Origin: Isoetes taiwanensis
Taxonomy: Eukaryota; Streptophyta; Lycopodiopsida; Isoetales; Isoetaceae
Assembly (NCBI GenBank): GCA_021234155.1
Contig: JAJEKV010000049.1
Span: 10,272,292 to 10,336,291, forward strand
Length of the DNA stretch: 64,000 bases
Direction: 5' to 3'
The position numbers were made by a program, and so were the translations under genes. This document shows, piece by piece, positions 25,901-36,742 of the stretch. The number at the start of each line of letters is the position of its first letter. Within the stretch, counting starts at the first letter, position 1. The notes below the pieces were generated by a model. It was not told where the DNA came from, did not search any database, and saw nothing but the letters and a program-made list of their open reading frames with translations.

Positions 25901-27140
25901 TGTAGAAGTTGAGAAAAGCTGAGGAAATTTCCTTTTCTTCTGTAAGAGTGGAACCTTGATCAGATTCCAGCTGAGTGATGGAATTGTTAACCAACCTGTT
26001 TCCAGCAATTCTGAAGAACATTTTAGAGCTCTCCTGGTCCAGCTGATTATACATTTTTACTTTGCTTCTAAGGGCCATCCCCTTAACTTGGTGTTCTTCA
26101 AGAGTCTTGATCTAAATTTCCAATTGTTCCTCTCTCATATGAAGAGAGTCATCCTTAGGATTATTTTCAAGATCAGATCTAATATTCTTAATCTGCTCCA
26201 GCAAGCTGGACATAATAGCTCTCCTTTTCTGAGCAAGGTCTTTACCCCATTGTTTAACCCAGATTTTGACTTTCTTCATTTTATCATTGAAGCACTTCAT
26301 TGATTGATGTTGGCCAATTTTGGGCAATGACAGATAAAAAGCTGTGAAATCTTGGCAAAAGGATTTCATTTGAAGCAAAGAAGTATTAAATTTGAAGGGA
26401 GTGTTATTGCTTCTAGGGCCAACTTTCAAATCCTTAGTGTCAAGGAAATGGGGCTGATGATCAGAAATAGTGCTAGCAATATCTCCAGTAACAATGCAAT
26501 TGTCTAACCAGCTAGCAGAATTGTGGATATAAAATCTGTCCAGCATACAAAATGTCCTCTGGTCTCCCTTTCTCTTATTACTCCAAGAGAATTTGGTGTT
26601 TGAAGATGGGACATAGATCAGATCTTGGCTGGCCATCCAATTGTCCCAAGAATATCTCTCATTTTTGGACATGTTAATTTTGTTGCCAAGTTTCATGTCA
26701 CTGTGAGGGGTATTATTGAAGTCTCCAGTAACCACCCAGTTCTCAACATGTTGATGTTGGTTCATCCAATTGTTGATATCATGCCACATAGGCTCTCTTT
26801 CATAGGGGTCAGTTGAAGCATAGATGTTTATGAAGGCAACTTGACAGTCCTTAATTTGGAGGGTGACACAAAGCCATCTGTTGGAAGGGCTGATGTAAGT
26901 GCTAATTAACTTCTGGTTGTACCAAAAGGTAGCAATCCCCCCTTTAGTGCCATCAGCTGGGATATAGCAAGAGGCCATCCCAGGGCGGATCCAGTCACCC
27001 AAATTTGCAGAGTCAAATTTGGGGAGTCTATGTTCTTGTATCATGATGATATCTGCCCTAAAATCTCTCACTGTGGCAATAAATCGTCTTCTTTTGGTGG
27101 GACCCTTGATGCCCCTCAAATTCCAGGTTAAGATCCTCAT
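22936..27140 (-). pseudogene. LINE-2 ORF2: endonuclease-reverse transcriptase
   Basis: Start ATG 27140. The endonuclease (residues 1 to about 230) shows LTWNLRGIKG, MIQEHRLPKF, NIYAS, VTGDFNNTPHSD and TISDHQPH, the apurinic-endonuclease-like catalytic set. After residue 342 a single TAG (26112-26114) interrupts the frame, which continues unchanged to 24654. That part holds the reverse transcriptase: KSPGIDGFQPEFFVEFW, WRPISLTTTLYKLVAKI, QSAFLPSRSILDN, RRSYDCISWKFLEKA, RGVRQGCPLAPYLF and the catalytic LQYADDTFTML. A frameshift near 24660 and a stop at 24487 then break the thumb region. 24028-23378 holds a zf-RVT domain (KIKVFSWLILYNAILSNTNM, LCQLCNTQDESVLHIF), and 23427-22936 a Pro/Leu-rich C-terminus in yet another frame. 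Confidence 0.9.
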
Positions 27141-27173
27141 AAGGGAAGATGGGGAGGAGGCTCAGGGAGGAAC

Positions 27174-29483
27174 TTAATAGCTAAGTTTTTTAAGGCCATG
27201 AGGTGAAGCCTTACTTCGAGTATTATATATGTGGGAATTTTCAATGCTCCCAGGAGACTTGGTTAAGGCCCTACCTTTCATTTTCCTTTTTAAGGATCTA
27301 AGGGATGTATTGGAGATATCATGTAGAGGATTGCTACTCATATCTTCCTCTGAGTCAGGCACAATTAGATCTGGTTGACTCTGGTCAAAGTTCTTGTCCA
27401 TGGTATCAAGGTTCAGCTGTAGAGCTTGCAAACCATTATCAATGCTCTCTTTTTCAGTATTTTGGTAGGTAGATTGGACATCACAATCAGCATCCGAGGT
27501 GAGGCTTATTTGCTGGTCCTGTGTTTGACTTGTTTGGGAGTCTAACTGTGTGCTCTGGCAAACAGGGGAATGCTCACTTACCTGAATTCGCTCAATCTCC
27601 TTTTCTTCAACATGTTTGCTTGTCTTGGGCCAATTTGCATCCACAGCTTCAGAGACTATCCTGCTCATCAGGTCCACAGTAGACTTACCATATTTCTTAT
27701 AGAGATCAGGCAAAGGAGTATGGTGAGAAGAGGGAATGAGTTCAGGGCCAACAATGCAGACATTGGTATGTTTGGATAGGGGGTCAACTGAGAGATCAAC
27801 AAAGATCTGATCAGACATGGGGGGGGATGTGGGGGTGGTGGGGGCTACTGGTATAGGAGGGATTGGAGTAGGTGATCCTATTTCCTTGGTCTGCTGTGGT
27901 ATCTGAGCCATATCTTGTATGTATCCTTCTTTTCCTTGTGAGGTGAAGAGATCATTGAACTCCTCTTCAGAATCACTTGTAGAGTCTTGTAAGATTTTGA
28001 ATCTGTTACTGCACAGCAGGGGGGAGTTGAACTCCACCTCTTCAGTCCCGTAGACTGGTTTTACAGAAGAGTCCTGCATTGATGAAGTAAGTTGAGTGTC
28101 GACTGCAGCATCTTTGACCGGGTGTTCCTTGTCAGGGAGTTCTGTAGTGGGAGATTGGTAGGAGAAATAAACCTCGTCTTGAGTTCCAACCTCCTCATCT
28201 ACAATTACTGTGACCTTGTCAAATTGAACCTGTTCTGGTGGTTTGTGCTTATCAAAGGTTTTAACCATAGTCGAGGGGTTAAATGAAACCCCTTTGGTGA
28301 TAACCCCTTTGTTTAAAACCTTCACATTGCCTCTGATAGAATGAGACTCCCGTTCATGGGACTTCAGAGTTTCAACCAATTCCTTATTGGCTAAGGCAAT
28401 TTTCTCCTTAATGATTTGTCTCCTTCGAATTCTTCTGGCGCTACAATTAAGATTGCCTCGGTGGTGCGCAGTGGCATGTTCTACAATTGAGGCTTGCTCC
28501 ACATTAGTTTGTTGAGTAGATACTGTGGAGCATTTTCCTCCTCCATGTAAACGTTTCCTGCAGATCGGACAAACAGGAGGCAACCCATTCCACCTTAAGA
28601 GCAAGGATTGGTCAGTCCCAAACATATCCTGGAAAGTCAATTCAAGCGGGATAGGTTTGAGAAGGTCCAATTGTATAAATACAGTGGGAGGCCTGTCAGG
28701 TCTGCGTTCTGATGATATGAAGGAGCCAATTGGAGAAAATATGGTTTTTAAGCACTAAGGATCCCAGAAGACTGGATTTAAATCATGCAAGTGCACATAT
28801 GCAGTGTGCATGAGAGTTGTAGGTCTTAGAGGGTTGAACTGGTAAGTCCATTTCTGGAATTTGATTCTAAAGCCAAGATGAGTGAGATGACCCATCTTTA
28901 AAATATGTTCTGCTGCTTGATCCGAGCAGAATTCAATCATGAAGTATGGAAACCGAGTCCAATAGATAGCAGAGATTTGGATCGATTTAGATAATGCACA
29001 GATTTGCTTGGATACATTTCCTAAAACAATACCTTCTTTTTCGGCCCAGCAAATGACAACATGCGAAGAGAGAAATTCAAATCTTGACTGACAGAGCTCA
29101 GGATTCAATTCAGTACCTCTAGAATGACGGTATGTCGGTGGATTATGTTTCTTCATGGTCAGAATGTCTTGTTTTATGGTATTATCTTCCTTGAAAGGTT
29201 GAGATCTCCGTATGAAGGTGTTGCTCGAATTCGCGTTCAGAGGAGCATAACAATCCCAGAAAGGTCTATCCAGGAAGGAAGATGGAAGAGCATTCTTTGG
29301 CGCCATCGTCGTTGGGATGAAGGTAGTGAATTCACCAAATTGAATCGGAGCTAGGTCTCCTTGAAGCAGCAGCTGTTGTTGGGCTAGGATTTCTTTTTGT
29401 TCATCAGAATTTAGGGAGCAGAAGGTATTTAAGATGGTGTGCATTGGGGGAGATAATCCGTCCGCTAGATCCGGTGGGTCCAT
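27174..29483 (-). pseudogene. LINE-2 ORF1: RNA-binding protein with CCHC zinc knuckle
   Basis: ATG 29483 begins MDPPDLADGLSPPMHT. The N-terminal half (about residues 100-240) has a DUF4283/RRM-like segment (FEFLSSHVVICWAEKEG, YFMIEFCSDQAAEHILKMG). A single TAG at 28755-28757 follows NPVFWDP; the same frame then continues. Next comes a textbook zinc knuckle, CPICRKRLHGGGKC (C-x2-C-x4-H-x4-C), near 28530-28575, and a long acidic/Ser/Thr/Pro-rich tail ending LKKLSY at 27174. Without the one stop the protein would be about 769 residues. The order RRM-like domain, zinc knuckle, disordered tail is usual for plant L1 ORF1 proteins, which bind the element RNA. Confidence 0.85.
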
Positions 29484-29915
29484 GGTAACAGAATGTTGCA
29501 GGGTGCCTCAAAAGCCGTGAAGAGAGGATATGAGATAATTGGGTGTCAAAAAAGGGGAAAGTGGGCGAATAGCAGATGGGATATAAGAGAATTTTGCAGA
29601 GTTGAAGATGCCTTTCCAGGGACGTGATGGGACCCAAGAAATCCAAGATCTAAAGGTGAAATGTAGATTACCTTACCTGCTTACCTCGGTTTTCGAGCCT
29701 GATCGCGATCGAACCCTAGTTAGGGTTAAAACATGACCAGGGTTGCGCTAGCGCTCAGCGTCCGTCCGCCTCCCGATCAAGTCCAAGAAAAAAGTACTTT
29801 CTTCTTCGATCAGCCATGGGCTTGCTTATCTCCTCAGTTCTAGCATTTCGAGGTTTCTCCCACAAATCTCTCTCGCCTTCTGGAGCATTAGCCGGGTTTC
29901 TTGTAATGGCCCTCC
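29484..29915 (-). promoter_or_regulatory. LINE-2 5' UTR (internal promoter region)
   Basis: About 430 bp between the 5' target duplication and the ORF1 ATG. It has short CpG-containing stretches (GCGCTAGCGCTCAGCGTCCG, near 29745) against an AT-richer surrounding. In LINEs this region carries the internal promoter; that role is assigned by position only. Confidence 0.5.
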
Positions 29916-29931
29916 TCATTCGTCAACTATC

Positions 29932-30300
29932 AATGGCATGAATACTCTTAAAAGCTAGTTGACAGATGGAGATGTTCTTTAGATAGTAAGAAAAACTATC
30001 TGCCTTTTTCTGGTCTTACATGCCACGCGAGGTAGGACTCTTAATCTCCTTTGGAAAGGGACAAGAATCCTTGCCTTATAGATCTCAAGGTAGACAACTT
30101 AAAGTTTGAGATACATTTTTTTTGGCAACAAGCCAACCGCCTCAACTACCTTATGTGTACAAGACCCATTAGCTTGTTCCACAAAACAGTTCTAAATGCT
30201 GGTACTGTTTTATTCTTTTTTAATCGCTTTGCAGACCAGTAAGGGTTTTTCTGACCACTTGGACTAGACAACTTGGTGGCAGGCTGTGGGGTGTCTAATT
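29932..30300 (-). pseudogene. Transposase-like gene, upstream part displaced by LINE-2
   Basis: Minus-strand frames give SICQLAFKSIHAID immediately before the LINE-2 insertion point, resembling the VCR-AFL-IHG block that I recall upstream of the IPK-C-C segment in DUF7869-type proteins. Joined across the 16-bp duplication it leads into the 22756-22322 frame, with stops in between. Short and decayed; supported mainly by position and strand. Confidence 0.35.
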
Positions 30301-31366
30301 ACTCACTGTAGGAGAAGACATAGTCTCAGCCTCCTCCATTTAGGCACTTGGTAATACCAGAAATAAGGTCCTAGATTTCTTTCACAAGTTTTGTGTAGGA
30401 ACTCTTTGCCCCTTAAACGAATTCTCACTACCAGGGTGCTTTGCTTGTGATGAAGAGTCGAGTATGACTTGAAGTGGTTAGTGTAACTCATGCAATGGTG
30501 AGGGCGTTTCAAAAATTGAAGTGCTCACATTTGAAAGTTGTTGCACATGTATTGGTGAGAGTGTATTATAGACCATGTTATCTTGGACTAAACGTGGCAA
30601 GTCACTTGGCGACGAAAAAATATCAGAGAAAGAACTTCGTGCACTTTGCCTTTGAATGGGTGTATGGTAAGCAAATGAGATCTGCATATTACATGATGGC
30701 GATCGTGACCTAGGTGGAGATTGATCGACAGGGCTTGGTGTCAATATCTCACCACGATGGCAAGAAAGATAGGTTTATGCTCCTACGACGAGAAGGGGAG
30801 GGTGTTGGCTGCACAGTTAAGGGAAAAATGGTTGCAGCAACCACATGAACATGCTGCATGTCATGCACGCCACATGCCAATATGCCCAATAACTCCATGT
30901 ACTTGGCAAACCTTATTGCATGCCAAACTAGTACTGCTAGTTCAATTTGTGATGTGCCAATGTGGTGGGAGTAAAGGTACCACCAAGGCTCAAGTGACGA
31001 CCACATAGGTGCCCACTTAAGGCTGCCTTGCAAATTTACTAGGGGATGACAGTTTTTATTTTCTATTCTTTAAGTAACTTGAGAGCTCAAACAAATATCG
31101 AGCTCAAACAAGTACCGAACCTTTATTTCAACAAGATTTGATGAACAAAACTAGCAAAGTCTGTATTTAGTCCATGCTTCCTATGTCAAGACATCAGCCC
31201 CATGTCAGCCCTATACTTATGACTTCTGTCAAGTCATTAGCCTCAATCTGCTCCTATGTTTCTGATCTATGTACAAAACAAAGCTCCATGCTTTTGAATT
31301 TCTTGCTCACATATATGGCATTTAAGTAACAAAAGACTCAGGATATACCCCATGTCAAGCACATGT
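30301..31366. other. No recognisable gene
   Basis: Overlapping open frames on both strands (near 30474-30744 and 30721-31033) carry no known motif. I cannot support a gene here. Confidence 0.3.
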
Positions 31367-32379
31367 TAATGGGCCGTTCACATGAACCCAAAATTAGTCC
31401 GCGCTGATACAGCGCTGTAGAAAAAATCAGCCGCTTAAAAAAATCTATTTAGCATCGCGCCCTTCATGGCGCGCGAGCTGAGCCTGAATTTTGGGTGCAG
31501 CTGAATCAGTGCTTACTCAGCTGGGAGACTTCAGCGTGAACGAAAAACCCATTCACATGAACCCACTGCAGGAATCCGGGCAGCTTTGATTGCGGGAATG
31601 AACTAAGTACAAATGAGTCGAAAATTCGTGATGGAGAAGGCTGAATCCGCTCCTATTCCTCCCAATCCGCTCATATTCCTCCCATTATTTTCTTTTCATT
31701 TCATTTGCATTGTCCAGAAGGCAGAGATTTCGTATCCTATTTCTGATTTCCTTGTCAACGCACCCAAAAAGCAAAGATTTCTTGTGGCTGGATTTCTGAT
31801 TTCTTGTCAAGAATCGGCAATAGAATCATCTTGAATCGGCAATAGAAGAATCGGCATTCAAGAATCGGCAATAGAAGAATCGGCAATAGAAGAATCGGCC
31901 TGGATTTCTGTTTTCTTGTCAAAGATTTCTGATATCTGCTTCCTATTCAAGTTCTGAGATCATTATTCTTATTCCATTTCTGGTATTTGATTTCGAGTCC
32001 CTCCCTATTAGTCCCCTATTCGAGTCCCTATTCGAGAATCAATCGAGCTCCAATCTATTCGATTCATAGCCAATACCATTCCTATCCTATTTAATTTTCT
32101 TATCTCCACTATTACAATCGATTCACGGCCGATTTTCAAAGCTTGAGCCGATTAATTAATTCCTGAAGCGCATTCGTGGAGCCGATTCCTGAAGCGTGGG
32201 TGATTCCTGGAGCTGATTTTATTGTGGCTGATAAGCGGTGCATCCGATTCTTTCTAAAATCAGCTGCTGGGTATATTTTAGTCAGCCCTATGTGAACGCC
32301 TACGGGGAAAACTTATTCAGTGCGGGGCAGCTGGGCTTCAGCCCCCGCAAATCACAACGCCCATGTGATCGGCCCATAA
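31367..32379. mobile_element. Candidate Harbinger-like non-autonomous element (TAA duplication)
   Basis: The left end TGGGCCGTTCACATG (31370) and the reverse complement of the right end (TGGGCCGATCACATG, ending 32376) match at 14 of 15 bases and are flanked on both sides by TAA (31367-31369 and 32377-32379). A TIR plus TAA duplication is typical of PIF/Harbinger-type MITEs. The interior is non-coding. A second start-like block (CCATTCACATGAACCC, near 31549) sits 180 bp in, just after GTGAACGAAAAACCCA, so one short element may be nested in another. Internal repeats of GAATCGGCAATAGAA lie at about 31812-31895. Confidence 0.5.
31812..31895. repeat. Short tandem repeat of GAATCGGCAATAGAA
   Basis: Four to five imperfect copies of a 15-24-bp unit (AGAATCGGCAATAGA with variants such as ATTCAAGAATCGGCAATAG) follow one another inside the TAA-flanked element. 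Confidence 0.8.
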
Positions 32380-32986
32380 ACGCTAATATTCTTTATATTA
32401 GAGAACATGAAGTGAAGCCTTACCTATCACCAAGGATTTATGATCTTGACCTCAGTACTTCAATAGTTTACAAAAAGTGGCCGCCCTATTTCTCTGCCTG
32501 GAACACATGGCATGTAACATTAGCAAACAAGCTCGTTACAAGAAATTATTTTTCTCTAATTTAAAAATGGCATAAAAATATTCATAAGTTTGCATTCTAT
32601 AAAATTCCTCACTGGCCATGGCAAACTCAGTGCAATTCAGTGTGTCTTGATCATAATGATAGAGTGATCCTGGCCTATGTCAACATATAAAAAACAATAT
32701 GAATGCTATTATGTTTTGGTTTTAAATATAGAAATGCATAACGCAGCATCACCAAAGATTACAACATGAGACCTTTCAATGGATATAATTTGCAAAAGAT
32801 TTATGGGAAAGTGTTTAAATCTGCCTACAGGTAATGCTGCAGAATGAACATTTAAAACTTTTTGGATGAATTACGAAACATTTGCAGCCCAACAATTATC
32901 AGCTCACGGCATATAATAATACGTCAATACAAAGCATAAGTCAAACAAGATTACAAATCCGAACTTGATAACAAAAGAAAACAAAC

Positions 32987-33061
32987 CTCTTGTATAAGGC
33001 TCGGACCAGCTTCATAATTTGCAATGATTGGGACGTTGATTAGAATTCCTAATCCCTGAAT
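32987..33061 (-). other. Isolated splice-bounded exon-like segment, unknown protein
   Basis: On the minus strand, AATATGCAG|ATTCAGGGATTAG and ACAAGAG|GTTTGTTTTC bound exactly 75 bases that read through as 25 residues (IQGLGILINVPII, then ANYEAGPSLIQE). Downstream, 32660-32545 reads LYHYDQDTLNCTEFAMASEE, and upstream, 34190-34100 reads MHEELKLFEWTHHNLPK, then a stop, then SEFINHALAQ|GTATTC. These may be exons of one decayed minus-strand gene at 32.5-34.5 kb, but I do not recognise the protein and cannot join them. Confidence 0.3.
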
Positions 33062-33415
33062 CTGCATATTACATTGAGAAGTCAAAGCTTTTTCATACTA
33101 CATACTAAAAAAATTTACATATTCCATCATTTGCAAAATTAATAAACCTTTGTTATATCTTTGGCAGTCTAATCTTCATGTACCATTTAGAAATAGTCTA
33201 ATTTTAAGTACCATTACAAGAAAGCATCCAAAGATGAACATAATTTGAAGATACTTGCTATTACATATGGCCAAGGCCATTTCTATCACAAAACTACAGC
33301 AAAAAACGAAGTTACAAGTTACCTTGGCAGAAAAACAAGTTAAGGGAAATAGAATATGGCAAATGGCAGGACAAAGGGATAAGATAAGAATGATGAGAGA
33401 AGAAGCCAAGTGTAG

Positions 33416-33744
33416 CATGGGGTAAAAGCATGTTAGGGTGTACCACTTTTGGAACCTGCAAAAGTACATACACTAGGTACTTCAGAACTGGGTACTTTCT
33501 CATTTTTATTTTCATTAAAACTAGTACAAAAGTCTAAAATAAAAGTCACGGACGCATTAATATTCAAAGTTAAGATAAAGATAATGCTACCGGAGACGAA
33601 AATATATATAAAAGTTCTAGCATGTACCTTTTATTGAGATATTACACAGGTACCCAGTACCCAGTCCTGGGTACCTTTTTAGGTACTTTTTTGGTCACTA
33701 AATAATACTTTTTAAGGGACACCCTAACATGCTTTTACCCCATG
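33416..33744. mobile_element. MITE, 321 bp, with perfect 22-bp terminal inverted repeats
   Basis: The left terminus at 33420, GGGTAAAAGCATGTTAGGGT followed by GT, is an exact reverse complement of the right terminus ending at 33740. CATG flanks it on both sides (33416-33419 and 33741-33744), a candidate 4-bp duplication; because CATG is itself a palindrome, it could also be part of the inverted repeat. The interior has internal palindromes (GGTACCCAGTACCCAGTCCT, then GGGTACC) and no ORF. The superfamily is not certain. Confidence 0.75.
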
Positions 33745-34562
33745 ATTACTGTGTCAAAATCATAGGCCAGAATTAAACTAATATGGAGAAAACATAGAAG
33801 ACCAGAAAAGATGGAATGATATAACAAATTAACATGGCAGGCATAGAATGAGAAAAATAGCCAAGACAGAGGACTTCTAACTAAGCTACAAATTGTTAAT
33901 CCTAATCCACATTTACTAAAGTCCATGAGTAATCTATGAAGAAATTGAATATGAAAACTAATACCAGCTTATCTATTGCATTACTAGAAGCAAAAAATTT
34001 CAACAGTAGGCACTTTGAACAAACAAAACGTATTTTCCTTGGAGCAAGAATAGTTAGCAAAAGTAAGCTATCAATCTATGTGAAGTCGCAATGAATACCT
34101 GTGCCAAAGCATGATTTATGAACTCTGATCATTTTGGCAGATTATGATGAGTCCATTCAAACAATTTCAGCTCCTCATGCATCGGTGAAATAGTGGCTGC
34201 AGCTGCCTGCTAGGGCTATGGCAGGAGTCCTCTGTGGACTATCATCGGAGCAGTATGCTTCCTCCACAAAGCCTGAAAACAAAAAAACGAAATCCTTTCC
34301 CTGTTGTTTGAAAGCCCCGCATGCTTTTGCCACGTGTGCAGTGGGGCTTTCCACATCCGTAAAAGGGACTGTCGCCTTGGATGGCCACCCTCCCCTAGAT
34401 GTCGACGTACTGTATCTACCATGCTGCAATAGGGCAATATTAGATGGAGATGTAAAGTCTTCATCTTGGATGTCCATACTTGCACCTCAAACACTGCAAC
34501 TAGAACCTAACAAAGAAGCAACAATGCGTTAAATAGTGCACTAAAAACAATTCATTCAAAAT
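33745..34562. other. No supportable gene
   Basis: 34175-34532 is open on both strands in several overlapping frames, none with a known domain. The minus-strand exon-like block near 34100-34190 is described with the 33.0-kb segment. Confidence 0.3.
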
Positions 34563-36742
34563 TTGACAGACAAAGAGAGGGAAACCTTTAAACATTTTAA
34601 GAAGGAAGGTAACCTACTGTACCACAAAAATAAATTGTGTGTGTCAGAGTCATCAGGAGTTAGGAAGTTGATACTCCATGACACACACAATAGCCCAATA
34701 GTCGGGCATGCAGGGTCCATGAAGACATATTTTAATATCAGAAGCAGTTACTTCTGGCCCAGCATGAAGAAGCAAATAGCTAAGTATATTCGCGAGTGCC
34801 AGCTATGTCAGTAGACGAAGGCGGAGCAATTCCGAATTTCTGGAGCTTTAGAGCCATTGCCTGTGCCGAATGCGAAATGGGAAGTGATTAGCATGGACTT
34901 TATCACCGGGCTCCCAAGAACTATAGGAGGCAAAGATGCTTTGATGGTGGTAGTGGACAAGTTGTCCAAGATGGCACACTTTGTGCCTTGTAGAACCAAG
35001 GACACGGCGCTAGATACTGTCGTATTGTTCACTAAGGAGATTTTTCGACTCCACGGGATGCCAAGGGAAATAATTTTCATGAGCACGTTCTGGCAAGACT
35101 TGTTCAGCACGATTCAGACAAAGCTTTCCACGAGTACAGCATATCATCCTCAGACGGATGGTCAGACGGAGCGAACCAACAAAATCATAGAGGACGTGCT
35201 AAGGAATTATGTTTGGAACAAGCAGTCTAAGTGGATGATTTTATCCACTTGGTGGAGTTCACCTATAACAGCACCAAGCAAGAATCGTCCCAGATGTCCC
35301 CTTTTATGATTAATTATGGGTATCAGTGTCTGACCCCAGATACATGGCACAACCCAGTGTCAAAAGTGGAAGTCTCCCAGCAAATGCTTTCGGATATGCT
35401 GCGGAGCTGGTGGAAGAGGTAAGGGGATACCTTCTAGCAGCAAGGAGTCGGCAGAAGAGTGTAGCCGACAGGCATAGAACCGTAAGAGAATTCCAGGTAG
35501 GAGACAGTGTGTGGCTCAAAATTAAAGTGAAGCAAGCCAAGCTTCGCATCGGGAACAAGAAGCTCGCTCCTAGATGGGCAAGTCCCTTCAAGATATTGGA
35601 GCGTGTAAGCACCCAGGCGTACAAGCTCGATTTACCCACACACCTTAAAGTCCATAAGGTCTTCCATGTGAGCCTGTTGAAAAGGTACAATCCAAATCCA
35701 GATGAGGTTTTGGAAACTCCAACTTTGTTGGAAATGACGGAGGAACAAGTTGAAATAGTGCCCGAATTGATGCTTGATAAGGCATTCAAGAAGACCAGAA
35801 GGTCTCAGTTCCTCCAATATTTGGTTAAGTAGAAGCACTTGCCTGTGGAAGACGCAACGTGGGTATTGAAGCAGGATCTAGAGAAGCAATACCCTGACTT
35901 TATGAAGGAGTTCGACGGCCGAGTCATCTCTAAGCTGGTCGACGGCGACTTGCCAGGTGCTTAGCTAAGTGTGTTTCGTAGTTAGCTTGAGTGGGGCATA
36001 TGCATTCCAGCCAGTAGAGTGCATGTGCCAAAGTCTTGGAAGTGTAGGCGATGATGAGATACGCTCTAAAGGCATTCTCTAGGCCAACATGCACCAAGGG
36101 TGCGCATGACCAGGAGGGTCGTGAAAGATGAAGAAAGGCATGGTGGTCGATGATGAGACCATCTTTTGGATGATCTCTATGCCACGATGCGGGGCACGCG
36201 CACCTGATCATAGGGGGGTCATGGTGAGGTATGAGTGATTTTGCGCGATGATGGTATCGTGAGATGTTCCCTAGCTTAAGGGGCATGAGGCACTGTGGGT
36301 GTACTCGATCAAGGGGATCGTGTACAAGGTAGCACTTGATCATGGGCAATGATAGGATCATCTTAAATGGTCCTTAAGCTCAAATCCTTATGGGCCATGA
36401 TCGAGTGCAAGGTAGTAGGGTAACCTTGAGCTAGTAGATCGGCTCAAGGAGGTAGTTAGGGGGATGGTCCCCTAAATCTACAAATTTATTAACTAAACTG
36501 ACGTAATGTGCTACTTGTGCAGGCCAATGATTGTGAAGCATAGATGAGGAGCGCATTACGTGGAGATGGGGAGTCATGATTTAGACTTAAATTATGAACC
36601 CTAATTATATTACATGTGGCTTGATAGGAAGTTGATCATTTCAGTAAAATCAACTTGTATCTTTATGTTGTTTTGCAGGTTTAGTGTAGGTTAATCATCT
36701 TAGCGTAATGCTGAGGAGAACATTATCCTAATGGGGGGAGAA
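34563..36742 (+). pseudogene. Ty3/gypsy chromovirus: integrase and chromodomain, 5' deleted
   Basis: The element begins abruptly inside pol. 34563-34812 encodes the integrase zinc-binding domain (HDTHNSPIVGH...CQLCQ). A TAG at 34813 follows, then the same frame gives the integrase core: SMDFITGLP (first catalytic Asp), VVVDKLSKMAHF and AYHPQTDGQTER with the catalytic Glu following. The SDRDP-type block with the second catalytic Asp is missing: REII runs directly into FMSTFWQDLF. Two later frameshifts lead to QVGDSVWLKIK, LAPRWASPFKIL and HKVFHVSLLKRY (35326-35832), then a chromodomain-like end where YLVK is followed by TAG and KHLPVEDATWV. The rest to 36742 is non-coding and ends in a polypurine tract (ATGGGGGGAGAA). 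Gag, protease and RT are absent. Confidence 0.85.

Larger units (their letters stand above)
22753..29931 (-). mobile_element. LINE-2: 7.15-kb L1-type LINE with perfect 16-bp target duplication
   Basis: The element is flanked by identical copies of TCATTCGTCAACTATC at 22753-22768 and 29916-29931. It runs right to left and ends in a poly(A) tail (T-run 22769-22781). A 5' UTR of about 430 bp precedes ORF1 (29483-27174), 33 bases separate it from ORF2 (27140 to about 22936). ORF1 and the endonuclease-RT part of ORF2 are each interrupted by only one TAG, and the duplication has no mismatch, so this is a comparatively young insertion. Decay increases toward the C-terminus of ORF2. It sits in the transposase-like gene, whose parts continue on both sides. 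Confidence 0.95.

Noticed and set aside
34175-34532. Overlapping open frames of about 100 codons on both strands
   Set aside because: No domain, mutually exclusive, and no clear gene context.
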